This document shows positions 27,839 to 36,728 of a DNA stretch of 64,000 nt, one piece after another. Every line of letters begins with the position of its first letter. The first letter of the stretch is position 1. The translations under genes were made by a program, and so were the position numbers. The stretch covers positions 2,171,001 to 2,235,000 of the forward strand of contig NZ_CP015637.1 in NCBI RefSeq assembly GCF_001708445.1, read 5' to 3'. Origin of the DNA: Pseudomonas fluorescens (GTDB lineage: Bacteria > Pseudomonadota > Gammaproteobacteria > Pseudomonadales > Pseudomonadaceae). Under the pieces are notes generated by a model. It was not told the DNA's origin and ran no database searches. It worked only from the letters and a program-made list of their open reading frames with translations.

Positions 27839-30736
27839 TTAACCCTCCTGGCGTTGGTTGGTGGGGTCGAAGAACGGCAGTTGCACCACCTCGGCCTGGA
27901 CGACGATGCCGCCCTCGACGCGAATCGGAATGCGCTGCCCCGGTGTGCTCTGGTCGATCCCGGCATAGGCCAGGCCGATGATACGGCCCAGGCTGCTGGA
28001 GTATTCGCAGGAGGTGACGTTGCCGCTGATGTCCGCGCCGTTGAGCACCAGGTGGCCTTCCAGCGGTTGTACGCTGCCCTTGGGCAGGCTGAAGCCCACC
28101 AGTTTGCGTTTCAGCGGTTGGGCTTCGAGGATGTCCACCGAGCGGCGGCCGACGAAAAACGGCTTGGTGCGGCTCACTGCCCAGCCCATGTCGATTTCCG
28201 CCGGGTGGGTCATGCCATCGGTGTCCTGGCTGATGATCACGTGGCCTTTTTCCAGGCGCAGCAGGCGTTGGGTCTCGACGCCGAAGGGGCGAATGTCAAA
28301 GGCCTTGCCGGCCGTCATCAACGCGTCCCACAACGCCAGGCCGTGGCGCGCCGGTACGTGGATTTCATAGCCCAGTTCGCCGACGAAACCCACCCGCAGC
28401 AGGCGGGCCTTGGTCCCGGCCACCGTGCCCTGGCGCACGCCCAGGTAGGGGAAGCCTTCAGCACTGAGGTCGAGGTCGCTGCACACCTGTTCCAGCACCT
28501 TGCGCGAATCCGGCCCGGCCACGTTCACCGCACAGATCGCTGCCGTGACGTTGGTCACGTCCACGTCCAGGCGCCACTGCGCGTTCCACTTGAGCATCTG
28601 CTGGTAGATGCGGTCGACGCCGCTGGTGGTGGCGGTGACGTAGAAATGCTTGTCGGCCAGCCGCGCGCACACGCCGTCGTCGATCACCACGCCGTGTTCG
28701 TTGGTCATCAGCGCATAACGCGAACGGCCCACCGGCTGCTTGAGGAACGCAAAGGTGTACATGCGGTTGAGCAGTTCGGCGGCGTCCGGGCCGCGTACAT
28801 CCAGGCCGCCCAGGGTCGACACATCGATCAGGCCAACCTTGTTGCGCACGTGCAGCGCTTCGGCCTGCATGCAGGCTTCGCGGTCCTCGGGCTTGCCATA
28901 GTAGGCCGGGCGTTGCCAGATACCGGCAGGCATCATCTTCGCCCCGGCTTGCACATGGCGCGCGTGCATCGGCGTTTGGCGGTAGGGGTCGAAGGCACGC
29001 CCGGCGACATGCGCGAGTTTTTCCGCCACGAATGGCGGCCGTGCGGTGGTCACTCCGGTTTCACTGATATTGCGCTGGGTCGCCCAGGCCACCAGCCGCG
29101 CGGTCGGCAGCGCCGAGTGGCGCCCCTGGGACGGGCCCATGCCGACCGTGGAGTAACGCTTGACCAACTGCACATCGCGGTAGCCGATGCGGGTGGCGTT
29201 GACGATGTCCGCCACTTGCAGGTCTTCGTCAAAATCCACGAAGTCCTTGCCCTTGGGGTGCGGGAAGATTGGCCAGTGGAAGTTGACCTGGGCTTCGCTG
29301 CGCAGCGGCACGCGCGGGCTGGCAGTCTTCAAGCCGAGGGCGAGCACACTGTCGGCGGCGGCATTGGTGGCGTCTGCCAGCACGTTGTCCAACTGGTGCC
29401 GACCGTGCACGGAGCCGGCCACATTCAGGTTCTGCGGTAAACCGCTGAGGCTGAACTCCGCACGCGAGTCGTCATAGGCCAGCTTGCCACCGGCCTGGCA
29501 CAGCAACTGATAGACCGGCATATAACCGGCGGACATGCACAGCAGGTCGCAGTCGATCACTTGCCCGCTGGCGCTGACCTGGCCCTGGCCGGTGATCTGA
29601 CGCACGTCGACGCCCTTCACATGGCGCAGGCCTTTTTCATGCAGGGCCTCGAACACCGTGCTGTTGGTCAGGCACGGGATCTTACGCTGGGCCAGGGCCG
29701 CGGGCAGGGCGTTGTCTGCCGGAGCGTGACGCAGGTCGATCACGGCGGCCACGTCGACGCCCTGGTCATGCAGGTCGAGGGCGGCGAGGTAGCCGTCATC
29801 GTTGCCGGTGAGCACCACGGCGCGCTTGCCGGGCTTGACCGCATAGAGCTTCATCAGGCGTTGCGCGGCACTGGTGAGCATCACCCCCGGTAGATCGTTG
29901 TTGCGGAAAACCACCGGTTGGTCGAACGAACCGCTGCACACCAGGCACTGTTGCGCGCGCACCTTATACAGGCGCTTGCCCTGGATCACCGGCAGGTAGT
30001 TGTCGGTAAACCAGGCATTGCAGGTGGCGTCGGTGAGCACTCGGATATTCGCGTGCTGCTGCACCGCGTCCAGCAACTCGCGGCGCAAGGTGTCGGCGCG
30101 GGTGCCGGCGATATCGAAGCGCGCATAGGTCAGCGACCCACCGAGGATCGGCTGCTGTTCGATCAGCAACACCTTGGCTCCGGCATTCGCGGCGGTCAGC
30201 GCGGCCTGCAAGCCGGCGGGGCCGGCACCGATCACCGCGAGGTCGGTAAACAGGTAGGCCTTGTCGTAGTACTCAGGTTGGAATCTCAGGTCGAGCACGC
30301 CCAGGCCGGCCTTTTTACGGATGATCGGCTCCCAGACTTTCCACATGCCCTTGGGCTTGTAGAACGAGCGATAGTAGAAACCCACCGGCATGAACCTGGA
30401 GAACTTGCCCAGGTAGGCGTCCTTGTCGTTGTCCAGCGAACCGTTGACGTTCTGCGCCGTTACGGCCAAGCCGGCGGACAGCGCGTGGGCATCGGCCAGC
30501 ACGTTGGGTTCGCGGGGCAGTTGCACCAGGCTGTTGGCGTCCTGGCCGGCCATGGTCAAGGGGCCGCGTGGGCGGTGGTATTTGAACGAACGCGACATCA
30601 GGAAGCGCCCGTTGGCGAGCAGGGCACTGGCGATGCTGTCGCCCTGTAAACCTTGGTAGGGCAGGCCGTCGAAACTGAAATCGAGTGGCTGGTCACGCTG
30701 GATCAGCAGGCCCATGGGGGCGGGGAGGCGGTTCAT
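27839..30736 (-). CDS. mgdC: N-methylglutamate dehydrogenase subunit C (sarcosine oxidase alpha-like)
   Basis: The 965-aa subunit has an N-terminal ferredoxin-fold segment lacking iron-sulphur cysteines (residues 1-100) and a dinucleotide-binding domain starting at VIGAGPAGLQAAL (about residue 168). A C-terminal folate-binding GcvT-like domain (about 590-965) contains GLIDVSTLGGLDVRGPDA and GYEIHVPARH. This is the alpha-subunit layout, in which the methyl carbon leaves as methylene-THF. It overlaps mgdB by four bases (ATGA). FolD and PurU, encoded upstream in the same operon, would process the C1 product. Confidence 0.82.
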   Translation of the reverse strand: MNRLPAPMGLLIQRDQPLDFSFDGLPYQGLQGDSIASALLANGRFLMSRSFKYHRPRGPLTMAGQDANSLVQLPREPNVLADAHALSAGLAVTAQNVNGSLDNDKDAYLGKFSRFMPVGFYYRSFYKPKGMWKVWEPIIRKKAGLGVLDLRFQPEYYDKAYLFTDLAVIGAGPAGLQAALTAANAGAKVLLIEQQPILGGSLTYARFDIAGTRADTLRRELLDAVQQHANIRVLTDATCNAWFTDNYLPVIQGKRLYKVRAQQCLVCSGSFDQPVVFRNNDLPGVMLTSAAQRLMKLYAVKPGKRAVVLTGNDDGYLAALDLHDQGVDVAAVIDLRHAPADNALPAALAQRKIPCLTNSTVFEALHEKGLRHVKGVDVRQITGQGQVSASGQVIDCDLLCMSAGYMPVYQLLCQAGGKLAYDDSRAEFSLSGLPQNLNVAGSVHGRHQLDNVLADATNAAADSVLALGLKTASPRVPLRSEAQVNFHWPIFPHPKGKDFVDFDEDLQVADIVNATRIGYRDVQLVKRYSTVGMGPSQGRHSALPTARLVAWATQRNISETGVTTARPPFVAEKLAHVAGRAFDPYRQTPMHARHVQAGAKMMPAGIWQRPAYYGKPEDREACMQAEALHVRNKVGLIDVSTLGGLDVRGPDAAELLNRMYTFAFLKQPVGRSRYALMTNEHGVVIDDGVCARLADKHFYVTATTSGVDRIYQQMLKWNAQWRLDVDVTNVTAAICAVNVAGPDSRKVLEQVCSDLDLSAEGFPYLGVRQGTVAGTKARLLRVGFVGELGYEIHVPARHGLALWDALMTAGKAFDIRPFGVETQRLLRLEKGHVIISQDTDGMTHPAEIDMGWAVSRTKPFFVGRRSVDILEAQPLKRKLVGFSLPKGSVQPLEGHLVLNGADISGNVTSCEYSSSLGRIIGLAYAGIDQSTPGQRIPIRVEGGIVVQAEVVQLPFFDPTNQRQEG

Positions 30737-31032
30737 CCGGCGATCTCCTTGGCGGTGGTGAAGTCGACGCGGGTGGTGAATAACTCGCGGGGATCGAAGG
30801 TGCGCAGGATTTCATCGGTGACCGTGTGGCGTTCGGCGAGGAACCAATAGCTGGAGGGCGTGTGCATCCACCATTCGCGCACCACACCGGCGAGGTTGTC
30901 GGTGTTGAACACGTAGTCGGCCCATTCGGCATCGCTGCACGTCACTGGGTCGGGCATCGGTTTGAATTCACCGCCATAGGTGAACTCGCTGATATTGCGT
31001 GGCCCGTTGAGCGGGCACATCATGATTTTCAT
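30733..31032 (-). CDS. mgdB: N-methylglutamate dehydrogenase subunit B (sarcosine oxidase delta-like)
   Basis: The small 99-aa subunit has the delta-family pattern CP..G..N..EF.YGGE, then EWADYVFNTDN and REWWMHTPSSYWF. Sarcosine oxidase delta subunits bind zinc through CPxCG, but here the motif is CPLNG, so the second cysteine is missing and the zinc site may be lost or altered. The ATG at 31032 is preferred; a longer reading into mgdA has no family similarity. It sits 13 bp after mgdA and overlaps mgdC. Confidence 0.78.
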   Translation of the reverse strand: MKIMMCPLNGPRNISEFTYGGEFKPMPDPVTCSDAEWADYVFNTDNLAGVVREWWMHTPSSYWFLAERHTVTDEILRTFDPRELFTTRVDFTTAKEIAG

Positions 31033-31045
31033 AGTCCGCTCTCCG

Positions 31046-32287
31046 TCAGTGACTGGCCGCCGTGGCGCCCATCTCGTTGACTTGCTGGAAGGTCGAGAAA
31101 CGTTCGAGACCAAACGGCTTGATCAGCTCCGGCACCTTGCCGCCGCTGGCGACCAGCTCGGCCATGGTCTTGCCGCAGATCGGCGTGGCCTTGAAGCCCC
31201 AGGTGCCCCAGCCGGCGTCGAGGTAGTAATTTTTTACCGGCGACAGGCCCATGATCGGGCTGTAGTCGGGGGTCATGTCGGTGATCCCGGCCCACTGGCG
31301 CATCAACTTGGCATTGGCGAGGAAGGGGAACATCTCGATGGCATGGGCCAGCAGGCTTTCCTTGAGGTCCAGGGTCGAGCGCGTGTTGAACAGCGGGTAA
31401 GGGTCGGAGCCACCGCCGAACACCACTTCGCCGCGGCTGGTTTGCTGCACGTAACAGTGCAGCGCCGAGGAACTGACCAGCGGATCGAGGAACGGCTTGA
31501 ACGGCTGGGTGACCATGGCTTGCAGCGGGAAGGTCTGGATCGGCGAGCGAATGCCGGCCTTGGCCATCAGCAGCGAGCTGTGCCCGGCAATCGCCTGCAC
31601 CGCGCAGCCGCACCGGATGGTGCCGCGATTGGTCTTCACCGCCGTGATGGCGCCGTTCTCGATCACCAGGTCCTGCACTTCGGTGAGCTGATGGATTTCC
31701 ACGCCGCGTTTGGCCGCCTGCTTGGCGTAGCCCCAGGCCACGGCGTCGTGGCGCGCGGTGGCGCCGTCGATATGCCAGAGCCCGGCGATCACCGGCAAGT
31801 GGCCGGGGTCGAGGTTGAGGCTGGGCACCAGCTCGCGGATCTGCTGGCGGTCGATCATTTCCGTACGTCCGCCGAAGTGCTTGTTGACCTCAGCGCGCTG
31901 GCGGAACGAACGCACGGTGGCGTCGGTGTGGGCCAGGGTCAATTGGCCGCGCTCGGAGTACATGATGTTGAAGTCGAATTCGTTGGACAGCGACTGGAAC
32001 ATCTTCACCGACTCGGCATAGAAACGAACGCCTTCGCTGGTGAGGTAGTTGGAGCGGATCACCGCGGTGTTGCGCGCCGTATTGCCGCCGCCCAGGTAAG
32101 ACTTTTCCAGCACTGCGATATTCGTGATTCCGTGGTACTTGGCCAGGTAGTAGGCGGTCGCGAGGCCATGGCCGCCGGCGCCGATGATCACGACGTCATA
32201 GCTGGCCTTGAGTTCCTTGGGCGGCGGTAGATCCACCTCCACCGGGTACTCCGAACTCAGTCCGTATTTCAATAGATTGAATGGCAT
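31046..32287 (-). CDS. mgdA: N-methylglutamate dehydrogenase subunit A (sarcosine oxidase beta-like)
   Basis: FAD-dependent amine oxidase subunit of 413 aa that oxidises the N-methyl group. The Rossmann motif [18 protein letters not shown] is at residues 32-49. [32 protein letters not shown] and [14 protein letters not shown] are typical of the beta/DadA family. The ATG at 32287 overlaps the end of folD by 19 bp, so the two are coupled. With mgdB, mgdC and mgdD it should form a heterotetramer. The substrate N-methylglutamate is inferred from the neighbouring gmaS-mgsABC operon. Confidence 0.82.
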   Translation of the reverse strand: MPFNLLKYGLSSEYPVEVDLPPPKELKASYDVVIIGAGGHGLATAYYLAKYHGITNIAVLEKSYLGGGNTARNTAVIRSNYLTSEGVRFYAESVKMFQSLSNEFDFNIMYSERGQLTLAHTDATVRSFRQRAEVNKHFGGRTEMIDRQQIRELVPSLNLDPGHLPVIAGLWHIDGATARHDAVAWGYAKQAAKRGVEIHQLTEVQDLVIENGAITAVKTNRGTIRCGCAVQAIAGHSSLLMAKAGIRSPIQTFPLQAMVTQPFKPFLDPLVSSSALHCYVQQTSRGEVVFGGGSDPYPLFNTRSTLDLKESLLAHAIEMFPFLANAKLMRQWAGITDMTPDYSPIMGLSPVKNYYLDAGWGTWGFKATPICGKTMAELVASGGKVPELIKPFGLERFSTFQQVNEMGATAASH

Positions 32288-33174
32288 ACGGCCTCCGATT
32301 GGCTGCGTAAGGTGTGGTGTTGCGCGAGGGCGGCGGCCACGGTGTTTTTCATCAGGAAGGCAATGGTCATCGGCCCGACACCGCCGGGCACCGGGGTGAT
32401 GGCGGCGACATGGGGCAGGGCGCTGTCGAAGTCGACATCGCCCACCAGGCGGCTGCGGCCGTCGTCGTCGATGCGGTTGATGCCGACATCGATCACCACC
32501 GCGCCAGGCTTGAGCCAGCTGGCGTCGATCAAGCGTGCACGGCCTACGGCGGCGATCACGATATCGGCCTGTTTGCACAGGGCCTGGGCATTTTGGCTGC
32601 GCGAATGCAGCACGGTCACCGAGCAGTCCGCCTTGAGCAGCAGCGCGGCCATGGGTTTGCCGACGATGTTCGAGCGGCCGATCACCACCGCGTGTTTGCC
32701 GCGCAGGTCGCCGCAGGTTTGCTCCAACAGGTACAGGCAGCCGCTCGGCGTGCACGGCGTGAGTACCGCGCGCCCCTGGCTGAGGCCGCCGACGTTCTGG
32801 CTGTGAAAACCATCGACGTCCTTGTCCGGTGAGATGGCCTCCAAGGCACGCAGTTCGTCCATCTGCGCCGGCAACGGCAATTGCAGGAGGATGCCGTGGA
32901 TCGCCGGGTCGGCATTCAATTGGCCGATCAGGATCAACAGTTGTTCGGTGCTGGTGTCATCGGGCAGGCGATGCTCCACGGAGCGGATGCCCACCTCCTC
33001 GGCGCGCAGGATCTTGTTGCGCACATAGACCTGGCTGGCCGGGTCGTTGCCCACCAGGATCACCGCCAGGGCCGGTTGAATGTCTTGCGCATGCAGGTGC
33101 GCCACGTCCTCGCGCACTTGCAGCAGCACCCGCGCGGCGGCGGCTTTGCCGTCGATCAGTGTGGGCGCGCTCAC
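32269..33174 (-). CDS. folD: Methylene-THF dehydrogenase/cyclohydrolase (copy 1)
   Basis: Bifunctional enzyme that oxidises 5,10-methylene-THF to methenyl-THF and hydrolyses it to 10-formyl-THF. It is 301 aa, with the catalytic lysine region [11 protein letters not shown], the signatures [18 protein letters not shown] and [11 protein letters not shown], and [10 protein letters not shown]. It lies between purU and mgdA with overlaps on both sides, so it is dedicated to the C1 units released by the Mgd complex. A paralogue in the Tmm/Tdm operon (41449) has the same pattern. Confidence 0.95.
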   Translation of the reverse strand: MSAPTLIDGKAAAARVLLQVREDVAHLHAQDIQPALAVILVGNDPASQVYVRNKILRAEEVGIRSVEHRLPDDTSTEQLLILIGQLNADPAIHGILLQLPLPAQMDELRALEAISPDKDVDGFHSQNVGGLSQGRAVLTPCTPSGCLYLLEQTCGDLRGKHAVVIGRSNIVGKPMAALLLKADCSVTVLHSRSQNAQALCKQADIVIAAVGRARLIDASWLKPGAVVIDVGINRIDDDGRSRLVGDVDFDSALPHVAAITPVPGGVGPMTIAFLMKNTVAAALAQHHTLRSQSEAVCHSIY

Positions 33175-34037
33175 CGGAACACCACCGTTCTGTCCTGGTT
33201 GAGGAAGACGCGGTGCTCCAGGTGGTACTTGACCGCCTTGGACAGGGCCACGGTTTCGGTGTCGCGGCCGATGGCGACGAGGTCGTCGGGCTTGTACACG
33301 TGGTCGACGCGCTGTACTTCCTGCTCGATGATCGGGCCCTCATCCAAGTCGCTGGTCACGTAGTGCGCGGTGGCGCCGATCAGCTTCACGCCGCGTTGAT
33401 AAGCCTGGTGATAGGGCTTGGCCCCCTTGAAACCGGGCAGGAACGAATGGTGGATATTGATCGCCCGCCCCGACAGTTGCCGGCACAGGTCGTCGGAGAG
33501 GATCTGCATGTAGCGCGCCAACACCACCAGTTCGGTGCGGGTGTCGTCGACGATCTTCATCAGCTCGGCTTCCTGCGCGGCCTTGTTGTCCTTGGACACA
33601 GGCAGGTAAATAAAGCGAATACCCTCACGCTCGGCCATGGGCCGCAGGTCGAGGTGGTTGGAGACGATGGCGGTGATGGTCATGTCCATCTCGCCCTTGT
33701 GGTAGCGGTAGAGCAGGTCGGTGAGGCAGTGGTCGAACTTGCTCACCATCAGCATCACGCGCATCGGCTCGCGGGTGTCGTACAGTTCCCACTGCATATC
33801 GAAGGCCTGGGCGACCTCGGCGAAACCGTCCCTGATCTCTTGCAGGTTGCCCGCATGGCCATCGTTGAAACGGAACACCGCGCGCATGAAGAAGCGGCCG
33901 CTGAAGTCATCGTCGAACTGCGCCATCTCCCCGATGTAGCACGCCTTGTCTGCCAGGTAGGTGGTGACGGCAGCGACAATGCCGGACACCGCGGGACAAG
34001 TGACTTTGATGATGAAATGGTTTTTTTCGTGTTGCAT
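33171..34037 (-). CDS. purU: Formyltetrahydrofolate deformylase (copy 1)
   Basis: Hydrolyses 10-formyl-THF to formate and THF, which recycles folate when C1 flux is high. The 288 aa start at ATG 34037, preceded by GAGGA; a longer in-frame form lacks this. An N-terminal ACT domain (about 1-85) precedes the formyltransferase fold with [19 protein letters not shown] and [17 protein letters not shown], the latter holding the catalytic aspartate. It is first of the purU-folD-mgdABCD operon, 84 bp downstream of a paired 13-bp operator. Confidence 0.94.
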   Translation of the reverse strand: MQHEKNHFIIKVTCPAVSGIVAAVTTYLADKACYIGEMAQFDDDFSGRFFMRAVFRFNDGHAGNLQEIRDGFAEVAQAFDMQWELYDTREPMRVMLMVSKFDHCLTDLLYRYHKGEMDMTITAIVSNHLDLRPMAEREGIRFIYLPVSKDNKAAQEAELMKIVDDTRTELVVLARYMQILSDDLCRQLSGRAINIHHSFLPGFKGAKPYHQAYQRGVKLIGATAHYVTSDLDEGPIIEQEVQRVDHVYKPDDLVAIGRDTETVALSKAVKYHLEHRVFLNQDRTVVFR

Positions 34038-34120
34038 GACACGTCCTCGGGATGATGGCGGCAGCTCATCGCATAGCGAAAAAATGTCTGAGGACAGCAG
34101 GCTCATTCCTTGAGCGCGTT

Positions 34121-34153
34121 TTCTTGTGGGGAATAAAATATTCCTGAAGTGGC
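34121..34153 (+). promoter_or_regulatory. Paired 13-bp operator upstream of purU-folD-mgdABCD
   Basis: TTCTTGTGGGGAA at 34121 and TTCCTGAAGTGGC (a half-matching copy) at 34141 are 20 bp apart. They match the pairs at 35185, 35281 and 52366. The neighbouring Xre-cupin regulator is the likely binder. Confidence 0.6.
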
Positions 34154-34222
34154 TTTATAGGGGAATGGGGGCGGGGCGTCTAGGGGTTTTGGGAAAGATT
34201 TTTAACTGGGGGGAAATTTTTT

Positions 34223-34247
34223 GGTTGGGTTGGGTTGGGTTGGGTTG
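34223..34247 (+). repeat. (GGGTT)n microsatellite with G-quadruplex potential
   Basis: Four GGG runs, each separated by TT (34227-34244), with a further GG before and a G after, form a perfect intramolecular quadruplex pattern on the + strand. It lies in the 452-bp gap between purU and the Xre-family gene. Confidence 0.85.
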
Positions 34248-34304
34248 AGTACATATCCGTTTCTGCGGTAACGGCGGCTGGCGGTTCCGCTCTTACAACG
34301 GGTC

Positions 34305-34344
34305 ACTTTTGGCAAACGCCCGGGATGCCGGCCCAGCCAAAAGT
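34305..34344. repeat. Inverted repeat ACTTTTGGC/GCCAAAAGT
   Basis: Nine-bp arms are separated by 22 bp, followed by AACCAAAAGG and, further on, TTTCTTTTTGGTTGG. Segments of this type recur in pseudomonad genomes from general knowledge. It is the only structure I see between the G-rich repeat and the 3' end of the Xre-family gene, apart from a C-rich tract near 34445-34475. Confidence 0.55.
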
Positions 34345-34489
34345 AACCAAAAGGTCTGTGCCCCACCACTCGGCAACGCGGGTTTCTTTTTGGTTGGCAT
34401 ACATGCACCTCTTACTCATGTTATGCCCGAACACAAAATTTCTGACACCCCCGAAACCCCCACCCCCAAAACAACGGATATGCCCACGA

Positions 34490-35089
34490 TCACTCCTTAT
34501 CCCCCCCATAATTCATAATCGACAACAACCGAATCGGCACCCGCACCAACTCCTCCGGCCCATGAGGAATTTCCCCCTCAAACGTCAAGCTGTCCCCAGC
34601 CTCCATCCGATACAGCTGATTGCCATGCCGATAAATCAACTCCCCCTCCAGCAAATGCAAAAACTCCGTCCCCGGATGAGCAAAGGTCGGAAACTCCTCA
34701 CTGGCGTCATCCATGCTCACCATGTACGCCTCGAAACTCTTCTTCGGCCCGCGCGTATGGTTGAGCAGGTGATAGGTATGCCCCTTCTCGGTCCCCCGGC
34801 GCACCACTTCCATGCCCTGGTCAGCCTTGACCAGCAAGGCGCTGCCATCCTGCTGGTCGTATTCGCTGAACAACTTCGATAACGGCAGCCCGAGCACATC
34901 GCACAGGCGGCTCAAGGTATCGAGGCTGGTGGACACCTGGGCGTTCTCAATCTTGCTCAACATGCCCTGGCTGATATCGGCAATCTTCGCCACGTCGGAC
35001 AGCTTCAGGTCCTGGGCCTGGCGCTGGCGTTTGATCTGCAGCCCCAGGTATTGCTCGAGCTTGAGGCGCGGGGCGGTTTCGGTGGACAT
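34490..35089 (-). CDS. Xre-family regulator with C-terminal cupin domain
   Basis: The 199-aa transcription factor has an N-terminal helix-turn-helix of the Cro/CI type (LKLSDVAKIADISQGMLSKIENAQ, about residues 26-49) and a C-terminal cupin sensor (about 115-185). This is the layout of PuuR-like regulators of amine and amino acid catabolism. The ATG at 35089 has AGGAG nine bases upstream. It sits between the purU-folD-mgd operon and the gmaS operon, whose promoters share a 13-bp palindrome, so it is the obvious candidate controller. Whether it represses or activates cannot be told. Confidence 0.88.
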   Translation of the reverse strand: MSTETAPRLKLEQYLGLQIKRQRQAQDLKLSDVAKIADISQGMLSKIENAQVSTSLDTLSRLCDVLGLPLSKLFSEYDQQDGSALLVKADQGMEVVRRGTEKGHTYHLLNHTRGPKKSFEAYMVSMDDASEEFPTFAHPGTEFLHLLEGELIYRHGNQLYRMEAGDSLTFEGEIPHGPEELVRVPIRLLSIMNYGGDKE

Positions 35090-35132
35090 GATCATCGGCT
35101 CCTGCACGGTTTCCGTTCAGTAATATTATTTT

Positions 35133-35149
35133 CGCACTGGGAAAGTGCA
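35133..35149 (+). promoter_or_regulatory. NtrC-like binding site upstream of gmaS
   Basis: CGCACT-GGGAA-AGTGCA has the 6-5-6 spacing of the NtrC consensus TGCACC-N5-GGTGCA, with a perfect GCACT/AGTGC inverted repeat. It lies about 115 bp upstream of the sigma-54 core, a normal enhancer distance, and within 45 bp of the start of the divergent Xre-family gene. Confidence 0.6.
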
Positions 35150-35184
35150 AGGTCTGGCGCTTGAAGGCCACCCCGCTGTACGTA

Positions 35185-35217
35185 TTCCTGCGGGGAAAAG
35201 AATTTTCCCATATATAC
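35185..35217 (+). promoter_or_regulatory. Paired 13-bp operator between the Xre-family gene and gmaS
   Basis: TTCCTGCGGGGAA at 35185 is a full palindromic site. A weaker TTCCC half-site starts 20 bp later at 35205. It could serve the Xre-family gene itself or act as an upstream element of the gmaS promoter. Confidence 0.6.
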
Positions 35218-35264
35218 AGCACAAAAGCGCTTTCACCGGCACATCAATCCGCCGCTCGCGAATC

Positions 35265-35280
35265 TGGCAAGGGTATTGCA
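35265..35280 (+). promoter_or_regulatory. Sigma-54 promoter core of gmaS
   Basis: TGGCAAGGGTATTGCA has GG and GC separated by exactly 10 bases and fits the consensus TGGCAC-N5-TTGC. Transcription would start near 35290, about 80 bp before the gmaS ATG. With the NtrC-like site it implies induction under nitrogen limitation. Confidence 0.72.
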
Positions 35281-35313
35281 TTCCTGTTGGGAAACTAACT
35301 TTCTTTTTAGGAA
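35281..35313 (+). promoter_or_regulatory. Paired 13-bp operator over the gmaS transcription start
   Basis: TTCCTGTTGGGAA at 35281 and TTCTTTTTAGGAA at 35301 are 20 bp apart. The pair begins directly after the sigma-54 core and covers the predicted start site. A protein bound here would be expected to block transcription, which suggests a repressor. Confidence 0.65.
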
Positions 35314-35371
35314 TAAAAAGACAGCCTAGGCCCACCCACACGGTTTTGCCTTTCGCGAGGAGTGACACGCA

Positions 35372-36706
35372 ATGTTGCCAGCAGAAACCCAGCGCATCAT
35401 CGACAAGCACGGGATCAAGTACGTGCTTGCGCAGTTTGTGGATATACACGGGGCGGCCAAGACCAAGTCGGTGCCGATCTGTGGGCTCAAGACCGTGGCC
35501 GAAGAGGGCGCGGGGTTCGCCGGGTTTGCCATCAGCGGCATGGGCATGGAGCCTCATGGCCCGGACTTCATGGCGCGCGGCGATCTCTCGACATTGACCC
35601 CGGTGCCCTGGCAGCCAGGTTATGGGCGCGTGGTGTGCGTCGGTCATGTCGACGGCCAGCCCCATCCCTACGACAGCCGCTACGTGTTGCAACAGCAGGT
35701 GCAGCGCCTGCAGGACAAGGGCTGGACGCTGAACACCGGCCTGGAACCCGAATTCAACCTGATGCGCCGCGACGAGCAGGGCAAGTTGCAACTGGTAGAC
35801 CCCAGCGACAACCTCGACAAGCCTTGCTACGACTACAAGGGCCTGTCCCGTTCGCGGGTGTTCCTCGAGCGCCTGACCGAAGCCTTGCAGGCGGTGGATT
35901 TCGAGGTCTATCAAATCGACCACGAAGACGCCAACGGCCAGTTCGAGATCAACTACACCTACAGCGACGCCCTGACCTCGGCCGACCGTTTCACCTTCTT
36001 CCGCATGGCCGCCGGCGAGATCGCCAATGACCTGGGCATGATCTGTTCATTCATGCCCAAGCCCGACCCGAAACGCGCCGGCAACGGCATGCACTTTCAC
36101 TTGTCGATCAGCAGCGCCGAGAACAAAAACCTGTTCCATGACGCCAGCGACCCGAGCGGCATGGGCCTGTCGAAACTCGCCTATCACTTCGCCGCCGGTT
36201 TGCTCGCCCATGGCCCGGCGCTGTGTGCGTTCGCCGCGCCCACGGTCAACTCGTACAAGCGCCTGGTGGTCGGCAACTCGTTGTCCGGCGCCACCTGGGC
36301 CCCGGCCTTTATTGCGTTTGGCGCCAACAACCGCTCGGCCATGGTGCGCGTGCCGTATGGCCGCCTGGAGTTCCGCCTGCCGGATGCCGGTTGCAACCCT
36401 TACCTGGTCAGCGCCGCGATCATCGCCGCGGGCCTGGACGGTATCGATCGCCAGTTGGAAATCGACCACGTCTGCAACGAAAACCTCTACAGCCTGAGCC
36501 TTGAGCAGATCGCTGAACGCGGCATCAAGACCCTGCCGCAATCCCTCAAGGAAGCCTGTGACGCGCTGGAAGCCGACGCGCTGTTCGCCGAAGTGCTTGG
36601 CCCGCAGATCGTGGGCGAGTTCATCAAGCTCAAGCGCATGGAGTGGGTGGAGTACAGCCGCCATGTGAGCGACTGGGAAATCCAGCGCTATACCGAATTT
36701 TTCTGA
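35372..36706 (+). CDS. gmaS: Gamma-glutamylmethylamide synthetase (glutamine synthetase family)
   Basis: ATP-dependent ligation of methylamine to glutamate. The 444 aa have glutamine-synthetase motifs: the beta-grasp [13 protein letters not shown], the metal-ligand region [15 protein letters not shown], and the ATP/glutamate loops [10 protein letters not shown] and [20 protein letters not shown]. It is shorter than housekeeping GlnA. It is followed by three glutamate-synthase-like genes and an ammonium transporter, the arrangement of N-methylglutamate-pathway clusters. GAGGAG precedes the ATG. It is probably nitrogen-controlled through the sigma-54 promoter. Confidence 0.85.
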   Translation: MLPAETQRIIDKHGIKYVLAQFVDIHGAAKTKSVPICGLKTVAEEGAGFAGFAISGMGMEPHGPDFMARGDLSTLTPVPWQPGYGRVVCVGHVDGQPHPYDSRYVLQQQVQRLQDKGWTLNTGLEPEFNLMRRDEQGKLQLVDPSDNLDKPCYDYKGLSRSRVFLERLTEALQAVDFEVYQIDHEDANGQFEINYTYSDALTSADRFTFFRMAAGEIANDLGMICSFMPKPDPKRAGNGMHFHLSISSAENKNLFHDASDPSGMGLSKLAYHFAAGLLAHGPALCAFAAPTVNSYKRLVVGNSLSGATWAPAFIAFGANNRSAMVRVPYGRLEFRLPDAGCNPYLVSAAIIAAGLDGIDRQLEIDHVCNENLYSLSLEQIAERGIKTLPQSLKEACDALEADALFAEVLGPQIVGEFIKLKRMEWVEYSRHVSDWEIQRYTEFF

Positions 36707-36728
36707 CACCGTGTGACGGAGACTTGTT

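Noticed and set aside
27269..32287. Sarcosine oxidase (soxBDAG) as the primary name for this gene set
   Set aside because: The subunit families fit, but gmaS and mgsABC lie next door with shared operators and no glyA is present. N-methylglutamate dehydrogenase is more consistent; sarcosine activity is not excluded.
34235..34882. Plus-strand open frame crossing the G-rich repeat and opposing the Xre-family gene
   Set aside because: It begins inside the GGGTT tract, has Pro/His-rich shadow composition and lies opposite a clear regulator gene.
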